A stretch of DNA of 64,000 nucleotides from the NCBI GenBank assembly GCA_963842455.1, contig CAWJHE010000017.1, positions 496,001-560,000 of the forward strand, in the 5' to 3' direction. The position numbers were made by a program, and so were the translations under genes. Below, in pieces: positions 52,708 to 62,645 of the stretch (the stretch's first letter is position 1; each line of letters begins with the position of its first letter). This DNA is from CAWJHE01 sp963842455 (lineage in GTDB: Bacteria > Chloroflexota > Anaerolineae > Anaerolineales > UBA4823). The notes under the pieces were generated by a model, which was not told where the DNA came from, did no database searches, and saw only the letters and a list, made by a program, of their open reading frames with translations.

Positions 52708-52761
52708 AGAACTATCAGCCAATCTTCCAATTCGTTTCCTCACCCCTAACCGGAGGTTCCC

Positions 52762-53450
52762 ATGAGCCGCAAACAAAACTTAATTTCTCTGCGAGAAGAA
52801 GTCGCCCGCATCCTGCAGCAGTTCTACCAGGGGCTCAGCCCACAGGAGAAGGCGCAGGAGGGTAGCCTGGAGCACTGGTCGATCAAGCATATCCTCTACC
52901 ATATCGCCCTGTGGGACCAGCGCCAGGCGGAAAACCTGTGGGCCGCGCTGGAAGGACGCCCGCAGGTGGATCATTCCCAGTACCTGGCGATCAACGACCA
53001 GGATTTCCCCGAGTACCAGCGCATAGCTGGGAGGATGTGGAGCGTATCCTGGAGAGCTCGCAGCAGGCCTTGCTGCAGGTGCTGCCGGCTATCCCGGATG
53101 AGCAGCTGGAGAGCGCCGAGTTCCTGGAGGGCAGCGAAGGCCGGCCGGCCTGGAGAAGGATCTCGGGGACGATCCTGGGTCACCCGGTGCTGCATATCTG
53201 CGAGTACCTGGTGCAGCAGGGTCGCGCCGAGCAGGCGCTGGCGATCATGCTGGATTTCACGGAGAAGGGGCGCGCCCTGGATGACAGTGAGATCTGGCAG
53301 GGGATGGAGAGCTATAACCAGGCCTGTTATTACGCCCTGGCGGGGTATAAAGAGCAGGCGCAGGAGAAGCTGGCCGAGGCGCTGCGCTTCAACCCGGGGC
53401 TGCAGGAGTGGTCGCAGCAGGATCCGGACCTGGCTTTGCTCAGGGCGTGA
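52762..53450 (+). CDS. DinB/ClbS-like protein, frameshifted near 53,025
   Basis: A four-helix DinB/ClbS-like protein. The first frame has LEHWSIKHILYHIALWDQRQAENL, with His residues in the metal-site positions of the DinB fold. The frame breaks at about 53,025; the next reads SWEDVERILESSQQALLQVLP, then HPVLHICEYLVQQGRAEQAL and a TPR-like end YNQACYYALAGYKEQAQEKLAEAL. The corrected length is about 229 residues. Some relatives are thiol-dependent enzymes or, like ClbS, protect against DNA-damaging metabolites; the function here is not determined. Confidence 0.7.
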
Positions 53451-53461
53451 AGAGACCACAC

Positions 53462-53520
53462 CCGCCCTACCCGACCCTCACCCTGTCCCTCACCCTGACC
53501 CTCTCCCAAAGGGAGAGGGA
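53462..53520. repeat. CCCTCACCCTGACCC-type dispersed repeat with hairpin
   Basis: CCCTCACCC-like blocks are followed by a perfect 9-bp hairpin CCCTCTCCC (53499-53507), AAA, GGGAGAGGG (53511-53519). The C/T-rich phrase is a common intergenic repeat type in these genomes and may also end transcription of the DinB-like gene. Confidence 0.55.
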
Positions 53521-53568
53521 ATGTGGTGGCGCGCTAGATCGCTGGGCTTCAGGGAGAGGTAGGTATGC

Positions 53569-53574
53569 TATAAT
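53569..53574 (+). promoter_or_regulatory. -10 element with probable leaderless start
   Basis: TATAAT ends 6 bases before the ATG at 53581, so transcription would start at the start codon. No Shine-Dalgarno is seen and the -35 is poor. Confidence 0.5.
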
Positions 53575-53580
53575 CTTCGT

Positions 53581-53814
53581 ATGTCACACAAAGCCGACAT
53601 CCAGGCTTACCAGCAGCGCTGGCAGCAGGTTGAGGCCGTTCAGGCAGCCGAAAGGCGCTCCGCTTCTTTAGAGCTGCGCTGGCGACAGTTAAACGCGGCC
53701 TATGGCCTGGCAAAGAGCCTGGGTTTAATCCGTCCAGATCCCAGTGAATACGAGGTCTATGCACGATGGGCGAAATTGAAAGAAGTGATGACAACCCACA
53801 AGCCGGAAGCCTAG
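53581..53814 (+). CDS. Small protein coupled to a nucleotidyltransferase
   Basis: A 77-residue, largely helical and charged protein (RWQQVEAVQAAERRSASLELRWRQL, then YEVYARWAKLKEVM). It overlaps the following nucleotidyltransferase by 49 bases, so the two are coupled, and it has its own -10 directly before its ATG. By position it could be an antitoxin of an MNT-type toxin-antitoxin pair. I know no family for it. Confidence 0.55.
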   Translation: MSHKADIQAYQQRWQQVEAVQAAERRSASLELRWRQLNAAYGLAKSLGLIRPDPSEYEVYARWAKLKEVMTTHKPEA

Positions 53815-54363
53815 ACCAGTTTCTGGCGCCGCTGCAAGCTCTGCAGAATTTACTCGAAGCCTCGCAAAACCAGGGCGTAATTATCGGGGGTATTGCCGCC
53901 AGCTTGCTTGGCACGCCACGTTTTACCGCCGATTTAGATGCTGTTTTCATCATGAGCGCTTCTGAAATTTCCGGATTCCTTGAGCTGGCCGAAGGCTTTG
54001 GGATAAAACCCCGGCTTCCTGACGCGGCAGAATTTGCCAGGAAAAACCGCGTCCTCCTTTTAAGGCATGCTGACAGCGGCATTGATATGGACATATCGAT
54101 GGGGGCTTTGCCTTTTGAGATTGAGATGGTCGAACGCAGCCGAATCAGAGAAATGGGAAACATTCAATTACGCTTACCCACCCCAGAGGACCTGATCATC
54201 TTAAAGGCTGTTGCCCACAGAGCCAAAGATTTGGAGGATATCCGGGCGATTAGCTGCAAGCCATCCTGACCTGGATAGAGAGCGGATCAAGTTTTGGGTA
54301 CTACAATTCGGTGAGGCTTTGGACTTCCCCAATCTTTGGAGCGACATCGAACAGTTGCTTTGA
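53766..54363 (+). CDS. Nucleotidyltransferase-fold protein, frameshifted near 54,250
   Basis: About 198 residues after correction. VIIGGIAASLLGTPRFTADLDAVF holds the GG motif and D-x-D metal pair of MNT/AbiEii-like nucleotidyltransferases, and GIDMDISMGALPFE supplies the third acidic residue. LPTPEDLIILKAVAHRAKDLEDIRAI is the usual following helix. The frame breaks after that; the next frame ends ASHPDLDRERIKFWVLQFGE to a TGA at 54361-54363, which is the normal end for this family. The uncorrected ORF stops at 54269. It is probably the toxin or enzyme partner of the small upstream gene. Confidence 0.7.
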
Positions 54364-54495
54364 AGAAATTCGCTATTGATTCTCGCTCGTGACTTTTGCT
54401 ATACTTAACCTATACCTGCCGGCCAGGTTGGCGTTGCTCATCCCATCATTTTCATCTCACTGACAATCGAATCATTAGAAATTTGGAGGGGCGCT

Positions 54496-57400
54496 ATGAA
54501 AGCAAGTTCTCTCACATCCAGGATCTTCGTTCTGGCCTTTTTGCTTTGGCTGGCAGCCAGCTCGGCTCTGCCAGGTTCAAGTGGATTAGCTGCAAACCAG
54601 GCAGGCGCCGCCCGTCTGGCTCAACCTGTCTCAGGGGCGGTCGCCCAGGGCGTCTTGGCCTCCGAAGTAGAAAATTCGCTCCAGGAAGCTATCCGCAGGG
54701 CGAGGTGGATGCCATCCTGGAGCAGATCCAGGCGGAGGAATATTTCGTCAGCTGGGTGGATTCCACCTACCTGCCCGGGCTGCAGGCGGCTTACCAGGCG
54801 CCGAACCGGGCGAATGGCTTCCGCACCTATTTCACGGAGACGGGAGCGGTGATCATCCCGCGCCTGGCGGAAGACAGCCAATCCCTGGCCTGGCGCTGGG
54901 CTACCAGGCTGGGCGCATGGGGTCGGGCAGGTGGGGAGCCGGCCAGCAGCGCCGCACCAGGCATGGCGCAAGCATCCGCGCCCGCTCCGCTCAGTGTACA
55001 GCAAAACCGGGTGGAAATGCGCCGCAGCGGGATCACGGAGTGGTACCTCAACACACAGCGCGGGCTGCAGCAGGGCTTTGAGATCGCCGCTGCGCCCCAG
55101 GCAAGCGCGGGGGCAATGCTGCAGGTGGAGCTGCTGGTTGACACGGACCTGCAAGCCGAGCAGCGTTCGCCGGGCAGCGGGGTGACCTTCCGTTGTGCGG
55201 ACGGCGACTGCGGGCTGGTTTATGGGCTTCCCAAGGCTACCGGCGCAGATGGGGCCAGCCTGCCGGTCACAGCCGACTGGGACGGGGCGCGCCTGCTGCT
55301 CCAGGTGGATGACAGCCAGGCTGTCTACCCGCTGCAGGTGATCCTGAACATCAGCGCTATCGGCGACACGCCCGCCTGGCAGCTCACCAACCTGGCTTTC
55401 AGTCTGTACCAAAACGTGCAGGTGGCTACGGCGGGGGATGTCAACGGGGATGAATTCTCCGATTTGATCATCGGGGCGCCATATTACGACGGCGGCGGCA
55501 TGATCGACCAGGGGGCTGTCTGGATCTACGCTGGCGGCAAAAACCTGTCCAGCTTGAGCCTGTTATTCTTCCTGCAGGGGCTGCAGGATGGAGCCCAGTT
55601 CGGCTATTCGGTCTCGACTGCCGGGGATGTCAACGGGGATGGTTATGCGGATGTGATCGTCGGCGCGCCGATGTGGGATGGGGCGGATTACCAACAGAAT
55701 GAAGGCGCTATCTGGATTTTCCACGGCGGCTCTACCGGCATCGATACGACTGCAGAGCGTTTTATTGAAGGCGGGCAGGCGAATGCCAATTTCGGTCTTT
55801 CAGTGGCTTTCGCCGGCGATGTCAACCGCGATAGTTATGCGGATGTGATCGTCGGCGCGCCGGGCTACACCAACACCACGCTATATGGGCAAGGCAAGGT
55901 CTTTGTCTATCACGGCTCGGCCAGCGGGATCGGTGCAACAGCTAACTGGGTGGCGGTCAATACAGGCGTCCGGGCGCTGATGGGCTGGTCGGTGGCGGCT
56001 GCCGGGGATGTCAACGGCGACCGCTATGCGGATGTGATCGTCGGCGCTCCGGAATATCCAAACGGCGACGAATTGAATGCGGGCAATGCCTTTGTTTGGC
56101 ACGGATCATCCAGCGGCGTGAACGGTGATGTGGATGGCAACCCGGCTAATGCTGCCTGGGATTTTTTATACTTTAATGCAGGCAATAAATTTGGTTGGTC
56201 GGTTTCCAGCGCCGGGGATATCAATGGCGACAGTTACAGTGATGTGATTGTCGGAAGCCCGAACATATCCATTCTTGGTGATGAGCAACTGGGGCAAGCC
56301 AGCGTTTTTCTCGGTTCTTCTTCGGGTCTATTAGGCGACATCCGGGGTGGTGACCGCGGGGATGAGCCCTATGACCATCTGGGTTACTCGGTTGCATTGG
56401 CTGGCGATGTCAATGGAGATGGCTACGGTGATATGATCGTGGGTGCGCCGGATGCAGAAAACTTAATTTCAGAGGAAGGGTGGGCTGTGATCTGGTATGG
56501 TCACGCTTCCTGGATTAATGAAAACACGGACTGGTTTGCCTGGGGAGGCGACGACGGCATCCGCTTTGGCTCGAGCGTTGCCACGGCTGGCGATCTCAAC
56601 GGGGACGGCTATTCGGAGGTGATTATCGCCGCCAGCCCAGCGGACAATTCCGCCCAGGGCTTAATTCGCTTGTATGCCGGCGGTCCGCAAGCCACCGAGC
56701 AGACCGCCTCCTGGAACAAGCCAGGTAACCAGGAGGATATGTATTTTGGCTTTGCGGTCAATTCGGCAGGGGATGTCAACGGGGACGGCTTCTCAGATAT
56801 TATCATCGGCGCGCCGCATTATGACAACGGGCAAGTGAATGAAGGCGTGATATTCATTTACCAGGGCACGGAGAGCGGCCCGCAGTCGTCAGGCTATTAC
56901 TTTATGAAAGAGTCTAACCTGGCTGGCGCTCAGTTTGGCTTTTCGGTGGCTGGCGCCGGGGATGTGGACCGTGACGGCTATGACGATGTGATCGTTGGCG
57001 CACCGTACTGGGAACAGGGGGAAGGCGGAGCGGACGAGGGCGGCGCCTGGGTTTACCGCGGCACAAGCAGCGGCATGGTCAGCACTCCCTACTGGTACAA
57101 GGAGTCTGACCAGGCTGGGGCCTTGTTCGGCTGGTCGGTGGCTGGGGCAGGGGATACCAACGGCGACGGGTATGCCGAAGTGATTGTCGGCGCACCGTTA
57201 GCAGAAAATGATCTCGAGGATGATGGCGAAGGCATGGCATCTGTTTACCGCGGTTCAGCCGCCGGGATTAGCTCCACGCCTTATTTTTCCAAGGATGCTG
57301 ACCAGGCTGGCGCCCATTTCGGCGCTTCGGTTGCTTCTGCTGGGGATGTAAACCGCGATGGGTATGCGGACGTGATCGTCGGCGCTCCCAATTATTCAGG

Positions 57401-58428
57401 CGGTTATTCACAAGAAGGCGGCGCCTGGGTCTACCTGGGCGGGGCAGATAAAATAAACCCAACACCTGCCTGGTATACACGCAGCAACCAGGCCAGTGCG
57501 CACCTGGGTCAATCCGTCGCTTCAGCTGGCGATGTCAATGGGGACGGTTACAGTGATGTGATCGTGGGCGCGCCAGATTACGATAATCCGGATACCGGCG
57601 AAGGCTTGGTGCGGGTCTTTCTTGGAGGCGCGGGCGGTATTTCGAACACCGCCATCTGGGAGCATGAAGCCAACCGCCCGGATGCTTTCTACGGCTGCTC
57701 GGTGAGCTCAGCTGGGGATGTGAACGGGGATGGGTATGCCGATGTTGTGGTAGGCGCACACAGCATCACCGAAAGCGTGGCTGATGATGGCGGGGCGTAT
57801 GTCTACCTGGGCTCGGCTTCCGGCAATTTGAGCTTTACCTGGGCTGGAGCCGGCGGTGAGACGCTTGCCGGTTACGGCTATTCCGTTGCAGGCGCTGGGG
57901 ATGTCAATGGGGATGGCTACGACGATATCCTGGTCGGTGCGCCGTATTGGGGTACTGCGGACACTAATCCCCCCGGTAACCGCGGGCAGGGTGTGGGTCT
58001 ACCACGGCGGCGGGGGCGTGGGTGAGAGCCTGGTGCCACGCCAGCTCAATGCAGACGACTCGCCCATCGCCCATCTGGGCATGACGGCAGACCCGCGTTT
58101 CTTCGCCCTGCATCTGCAAGGGAAGAGCCCCTTTGGCAGCAGCCGTATGGGCATGATCACCGAAGTGGACACCCTTGGCAACCTGCTGGACGGGTTCGAT
58201 GCGCTTTACACGCCCTACCTGAACACCAGCTTTGCTGCGGATAAGTTTGCCTGGTACTTTGTCGACCCGGGCACAGTCTACCACTGGCGCGCCAGGCTGC
58301 GTTTTGACCCGGCCACCCAGCCCTATCTGCCAGCCACGCGCTGGATCAACCTGCCTTATCATAGCTGGAACGAGGCCGACCTGCGCAGCATGTACCTGTC
58401 CATTTACCTGCCGGTGATTGTGAGATAG
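54496..58428 (+). CDS. Secreted FG-GAP (integrin-alpha-type) repeat protein, two frameshifts
   Basis: A surface protein of about 1,310 residues once corrected. Residues 1-33 form a signal peptide (IFVLAFLLWLAASSALPGSSG). A shift at about 54,695 moves it to another frame (YPQGEVDAILEQIQAEEYF), which is then open to 58,025. From about 55,430 there are 14 FG-GAP repeats, each with a calcium-type loop such as AGDVNGDGYADVIVGAP; they should fold into beta-propellers. A second shift in a C-run near 57,970 leads to RVWVYHGGGGVGESL and the C-terminal domain, ending in SIYLPVIVR at 58,428. This YLP tail recurs in the lectin-like protein near 2,960. It probably works in adhesion or as a cell-surface scaffold. 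Confidence 0.85.
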
Positions 58429-58455
58429 GAGGCATCATTCCGGATATTGCCCGGC

Positions 58456-58962
58456 TTACGTTTCAACCATCTCCCACACCACTACCTCGGCGTCGATGGC
58501 GTGCACACCAAAGGCGCGCGAGACCGAAACGCGATGGTGCCCATCCTGCACGAAATAGCTCTGCCCCACCTGGATCAGCTGCACCGGGTCTAACGGTACG
58601 AACATCAGGTGCGCCATGGCAATGCTCACCCAGCGCTCGCGCACCTGCTCGGTGAGCGGGTAGAATTGGGCGTCGAACCATTCGCTGCGCCCCAGGGTAC
58701 CGCAGATTTGGTCCAGGGGTACAGGCTGCAGACCGGAAAAGTAGCGGTTGGTATAATCCTGGGCGGGTACGGTTTGCAGGTCCTGCAGGCAATTGGGGTT
58801 TTTGAGCATGGAACACCACAGCCTGCGCAGCATGGCGCGGCTACGGGCGCGATTGAAGCGGGTCAGCGCCTGGTTGTAAAAGGCGGCCCTCAGGGCGTGG
58901 ATATTATCAGGCTGGGGTCCAGAGCTGTAATAATTGCTCTGTGGTTTGAATTCTGGCAGCAT
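58456..58962 (-). CDS. ParB/Srx-like nuclease-fold protein
   Basis: A 168-residue protein. The C-terminal part has VPLDPVQLIQVGQSYFVQDGHHRVSVSRAFG, where the DGHHR is the phosphate-binding signature of ParB N-terminal/sulfiredoxin-like domains. The N-terminal 90 residues are helical (ALTRFNRARSRAMLRRLWCSML). There is no helix-turn-helix as in true ParB, so it is not a partition protein. Related stand-alone domains occur as CTP- or ATP-dependent enzymes. It is convergent with the FG-GAP gene. Confidence 0.7.
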   Translation of the reverse strand: MLPEFKPQSNYYSSGPQPDNIHALRAAFYNQALTRFNRARSRAMLRRLWCSMLKNPNCLQDLQTVPAQDYTNRYFSGLQPVPLDQICGTLGRSEWFDAQFYPLTEQVRERWVSIAMAHLMFVPLDPVQLIQVGQSYFVQDGHHRVSVSRAFGVHAIDAEVVVWEMVET

Positions 58963-59026
58963 ATCGATGCGGGTAAAAGTCAGGGTCAGGATAGCTGGCT
59001 ATATGATACCAGAAAGCAAGGGATCG

Positions 59027-61705
59027 CTACACATCCAACAGGCGCGGGTTTAGCAAGCGGTTGAGGGCGAAACCCAGCAAAACGAAGGCCACCCCGGTAA
59101 GCAGTAGCAGGGCGATCGGCTCCAGCACCCAAAAGCGTGAGCCGTAGGATGCGCCGTAACGCAGCGCCGAAAAGATCACGCTGCCCCAGGTTGGGTAACG
59201 CGGGTCGCTGATATTGAAGATCGCCAGGGTGGCTTCCAGGAAGACAAAATTCGGGATCAGGGTCACAATCTGCGGGATCATCACAGGTAAGATGCGCGGG
59301 ATCAGGTAATTCCAAATAATGCGCCAATTACTGGCGCCGTAGGCGCGTGCCGCTTCGATATAGGCAGCCTCGCGGATCTGCAGGAAGGCCGCCCGGAAGG
59401 CCTTGGTGGGGCTGCCGAAGATGTTCAGCAAGATGATAAAACCCAGGATCAGCCACAGGCTATAGCCGTAAAAGGCGTAGAACAGCACCCCAATGGCGAT
59501 CACCGGCAGGATCAGGTTGGCTTCGATGGCGCGCTGGATCAGGCCATCCACCCAGCCGCCCAGCCACACGCCAGCTGCAGCCAGCACCAGGGAGGCGATG
59601 GTGGTGAGAATGGCGCCAATCCCACCGATCATCAAGGCAAAAGGTAACCCCCACAGTAGGGGCACCATCAGGTCGCGCCTCAGAACATCGGTGCCCGCCC
59701 AACCTTCCACCAATCCAAACAACACCAGCTCAGCCTCCAGGTCTGCATCGTCTTCGAATAGCATGGCGTCCAGGCGCAAAGTGTACTCACCAGGCAACAC
59801 GCTAGGCGCTTCCGCTTGGGACGGGGTAAAAAGAAGGTAATGGGGCGGGGTAGGATAACTCCCGGTGCTGATAAACCATTTGCGCCAGGCATCATTCTTG
59901 AGCAGGTAGCGGTTATAAGGCAGGTTTTCATCCAAGGAATAGGAAATTTTTTTATCGACTGTGGTATTTTTGAGGTTAAATTCGCGCCCATCGGGGGTGA
60001 TCCACGTGAAGGTGACGAAAGGCTTTTTCTCTCTAAACTGGGGGGTAATATACATCACGATCTCGGTTGGGAAATCCTGGTAACGATAATCAAAGCTGAA
60101 CTCAATCTGCAGGCTTGTGGCGCCGCCATCGAGAGCCTGGACCTGTTTCTTCACACTTTCATCCTGGCTGCTGAGATGGATGGTGGGTGGAAGGTCATGC
60201 TTGCGGAACCAGTTCAGCCATTTTGGCAGCGCCAGGCGGGCTGTTGTCGGGTAGCCAGACAAGGTGGATTGCGACCATTGTCTGCCGGTGGTCTCATATG
60301 GCAGGGCAATCATTACCAAAAGCGACCCCAGGAAAAGGATGCTGACCAGGGTAAATCCCAACACCGCTGCTGGGGATTGGCGGATGAGATGGAAGGATCT
60401 TCTTGCGGCTGTAGTCCACGTTTGCACGCGCTCCCTGGCAGCTTCTGCCAGATCACCCAGGCTGGGCAGGCTTTTTTCCTGCCCTGGTTCTCTGGCGAGG
60501 GGCTTAACCGGGCGGGGAGTGCCTTTTTTAGGATTGAGCCAGGCAAGGTATCTAGGCTTGTCCTCTCGCACTCGCCGGGAGATGCGTTTCAGAGTGGGCT
60601 GGGGTTCCTGCAATCGCAAACGCGGGTCTACCAGCACATAAAGGATGTCTAGCATAAAAACCGCTATACCCAGCAAGTAAGCAAACAGCACCACGATCCC
60701 AATCACCAGGCTCATCTCACCGCTGAACATGCTCTCACCGTGAAAGTTTGGCAGGGCATTCACGTAGAGCTTGCCGACGCCAGGCCATTCGAACAGGTAC
60801 TCCAGGGCGGTGATCGTCTGCCAAAAACCCACCAGGGTAAGCAGTAAACTGGTGAGCATATACGGCAGCCCGGGGCGCAAAATATAATTGACCTCAATAG
60901 CCCACTTCTTCAAGCCTTTGGATACAGCCATCTCCACATAGTCTTCGGATGAGAAGATCATCAGGTAGGTACGCCAGTTGTAGATGAGCTGGAAGATCAG
61001 GCTAAGCACAATGGCTGTCACCGGCAGAACCAGATGGTGGGCGATATCCACAATGGTCTCCCAGGTGGTTTGCGGCGGGGGGCTGCTCAGCATCTTGCTC
61101 ACCGGGAAGAGCTTGATTTCCACCGCGAAGAGCATGACCAGCAGCACACCCAGCACCCAACTCGGCACGGATGAGAGGGGCGTCAGCAAGCCGTTGAGCT
61201 TATCCAGCCAGTGACCTTCGCGCTGACTGAGGAATAATGCGGTGGGCAGGGCTATCAGAGCCAGGAGCAGGTAGGCGGCGCCAGAGAGTAGCAGCGAGTT
61301 GGGCAGTTTAGCCAGGATGATGGTGCGGCTGTCCAGAGACCGCACGGTGGCGCCAGAGTCGGTTTCTAGATACATGCCAAAACTCCGCCGGTCGCCGACA
61401 TCGCCCCAGTCCAGGGTCAGCGCCTTGAGGGTGTAGCGCAGGTGCTTGGGCCAGAAGGGCAGGGTCAGGCCGGTCTGCTGCTCCATCTCGGCTCTTGTTT
61501 GCGCCACCGTCTCGGCGTCGAAGATTTGCTTGCTCATCAACTGGCGGATTTCAAGGTCCACCTGTTTTTTGGCGATTGCGTCGACCATGCCGCCGTGATT
61601 GGCCACCACCACGGTGATGAATACCCCCACCACAATCGTGACCAGGATGGTCAGAATGCGGCGCAAGATATAGCTCAAAGCACGCCAGGCGGGGTGGGTT
61701 CGCAT
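59027..61705 (-). CDS. Fused oligopeptide/dipeptide ABC permease (DppB-DppC in one chain)
   Basis: An 892-residue transporter with two BPD_transp_1 domains. The N-half (residues about 10-365) is DppB-like, with the EAA loop EDYVEMAVSKGLKKWAIEVNYILRPGLP; the C-half (about 440-892) is DppC-like, with EAAYIEAARAYGASNWRIIWNYLIPRIL. Before the second EAA region lies a 200-residue soluble insert (about 465-670; PPTIHLSSQDESVKK, FTWITPDGREFNL) expected outside the membrane. A two-domain fusion implies that one chain forms the whole channel. No ATPase or binding protein is nearby, so the system is split in the genome. The ATG at 61705 lies 1 base after the PIN gene. Confidence 0.88.
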   Translation of the reverse strand: MRTHPAWRALSYILRRILTILVTIVVGVFITVVVANHGGMVDAIAKKQVDLEIRQLMSKQIFDAETVAQTRAEMEQQTGLTLPFWPKHLRYTLKALTLDWGDVGDRRSFGMYLETDSGATVRSLDSRTIILAKLPNSLLLSGAAYLLLALIALPTALFLSQREGHWLDKLNGLLTPLSSVPSWVLGVLLVMLFAVEIKLFPVSKMLSSPPPQTTWETIVDIAHHLVLPVTAIVLSLIFQLIYNWRTYLMIFSSEDYVEMAVSKGLKKWAIEVNYILRPGLPYMLTSLLLTLVGFWQTITALEYLFEWPGVGKLYVNALPNFHGESMFSGEMSLVIGIVVLFAYLLGIAVFMLDILYVLVDPRLRLQEPQPTLKRISRRVREDKPRYLAWLNPKKGTPRPVKPLAREPGQEKSLPSLGDLAEAARERVQTWTTAARRSFHLIRQSPAAVLGFTLVSILFLGSLLVMIALPYETTGRQWSQSTLSGYPTTARLALPKWLNWFRKHDLPPTIHLSSQDESVKKQVQALDGGATSLQIEFSFDYRYQDFPTEIVMYITPQFREKKPFVTFTWITPDGREFNLKNTTVDKKISYSLDENLPYNRYLLKNDAWRKWFISTGSYPTPPHYLLFTPSQAEAPSVLPGEYTLRLDAMLFEDDADLEAELVLFGLVEGWAGTDVLRRDLMVPLLWGLPFALMIGGIGAILTTIASLVLAAAGVWLGGWVDGLIQRAIEANLILPVIAIGVLFYAFYGYSLWLILGFIILLNIFGSPTKAFRAAFLQIREAAYIEAARAYGASNWRIIWNYLIPRILPVMIPQIVTLIPNFVFLEATLAIFNISDPRYPTWGSVIFSALRYGASYGSRFWVLEPIALLLLTGVAFVLLGFALNRLLNPRLLDV

Positions 61706-61706
61706 G

Positions 61707-62135
61707 TTATTTTTTCTTTAGCAATTCAAGGAAATCTCTTGCATTAAGTACCGGAATGCCATACGTTTCGTTCAAATCTAGCAGATGATGGTCGCCGCTG
61801 ACAATGTAATCAGCCCCTCCTGCCTGTGCACAGGCCAGGAACATCTCATCGCGCGGGTCAGCAGGGATACTGCCAGCGGCTGCGTCACCACCATCCACCA
61901 GCAAAGCATGCTGCTCCAATAAGGCAACCACCTGGTCGATGGCCTCAGCGGTGATTGAATACCGTTCTTTGATCCGAGGGTATCCCAAAACAGCTTTTAC
62001 CTCTGAGATGATTGCTGCAGAAGAGAGCATAAGAAACTGTCTCCCTCGCCAGGCATCCAGGATTTCAGCCGGAGCGCCTGTGCGACTCAACAGGCCACTG
62101 ACGATCACATTGGTATCGATAACAACTCGCAGCAT
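61707..62135 (-). CDS. PIN-domain RNase toxin (VapC-like, COG1569 type)
   Basis: A 142-residue PIN domain protein. The acidic active-site residues are in VVIDTNVIVSGLLS (Asp), SEVKAVLGYPRI (Glu), PADPRDEMFLACAQ (Asp) and DYIVSGDHHLLDL (Asp). Such toxins cut tRNA or rRNA and are blocked by a partner antitoxin, here the Phd-like gene 6 bases upstream. The order antitoxin-toxin and the tight spacing support a functional pair. Confidence 0.85.
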   Translation of the reverse strand: MLRVVIDTNVIVSGLLSRTGAPAEILDAWRGRQFLMLSSAAIISEVKAVLGYPRIKERYSITAEAIDQVVALLEQHALLVDGGDAAAGSIPADPRDEMFLACAQAGGADYIVSGDHHLLDLNETYGIPVLNARDFLELLKKK

Positions 62136-62141
62136 AAGGGT

Positions 62142-62420
62142 TTACTGTGAGCCGGATTTTCTGATAGCCTCAATCGTCTGGGCAACATCCCTTTCGATTT
62201 CAACCTCCGAGATCACAGGCAGTGTGCTACGGATACGATCCAGGATTTGGAAACGGGCTTCCCGTTCCGCCACGAGCTGCTCATAGACTTCAACCGGAAT
62301 TAGCGCCGCCATGGGCTTACCGGAACGCTCCACAATAGCTTCTTCGCCCCCATATCCTACCCGGCCCAGCAGATCTGCAAAACGCTGGCGGGCTTCACGT
62401 GCTCCAATCACAATCGGCAT
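62142..62420 (-). CDS. Phd/YefM-type antitoxin
   Basis: A 92-residue antitoxin. IGAREARQRFADLLGRV is the Phd/YefM DNA-binding fold and EEAIVERSGKPMAALIPVEVYEQL continues it, followed by a helical tail that should wrap the PIN toxin. Its own promoter region has a palindrome (62471-62492), as expected for autorepression. Confidence 0.85.
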   Translation of the reverse strand: MPIVIGAREARQRFADLLGRVGYGGEEAIVERSGKPMAALIPVEVYEQLVAEREARFQILDRIRSTLPVISEVEIERDVAQTIEAIRKSGSQ

Positions 62421-62470
62421 CCTATACCTCCATTTCTTGTATGGAGATTATATCATGAAATATACACAAA

Positions 62471-62492
62471 GTACATAATAAACATTATGTAC
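62471..62492 (-). promoter_or_regulatory. Operator palindrome of the Phd/PIN pair
   Basis: GTACATAAT-AAAC-ATTATGTAC is a perfect 9-base inverted repeat. A further GTAC half-site (ATGTACTT) lies just beyond at about 62,497-62,503. The antitoxin start is at 62420. Confidence 0.6.
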
Positions 62493-62503
62493 ACAATGTA
62501 CTT

Positions 62504-62645
62504 ATCAAGGAATATAAAAATCGGGAAATAACTGTATTCTTTTGATCTCTCGCGGTGACGCAGAGTTATTTTTTGAATGTCTAGCCCATAGATCATTTTT
62601 CATAACACACAAAGTGTGATGAGCTTTTACGCTGGAAGGCAAATA
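62504..62645. other. Intergenic region
   Basis: It holds GATCTCTCGCGGTGACGCAGAG, the reverse complement of the CTCTGCG...GAGAGATC type repeat seen near 27.1 kb, and nothing else that I can recognise. Confidence 0.35.

Noticed and set aside
55430..57960. DNA-level tandem repeat array
   Set aside because: The periodicity comes from 14 FG-GAP protein repeats with divergent DNA, so it is a coding feature.
58456..58962. Chromosome-partition ParB
   Set aside because: Only the DGHHR-type nuclease-like core is present. There is no helix-turn-helix, no parA neighbour and no parS-like site seen.
59816..60652. A 278-codon open frame on the plus strand
   Set aside because: Antisense to the permease gene, which shows clear EAA loops and membrane segments on the minus strand.
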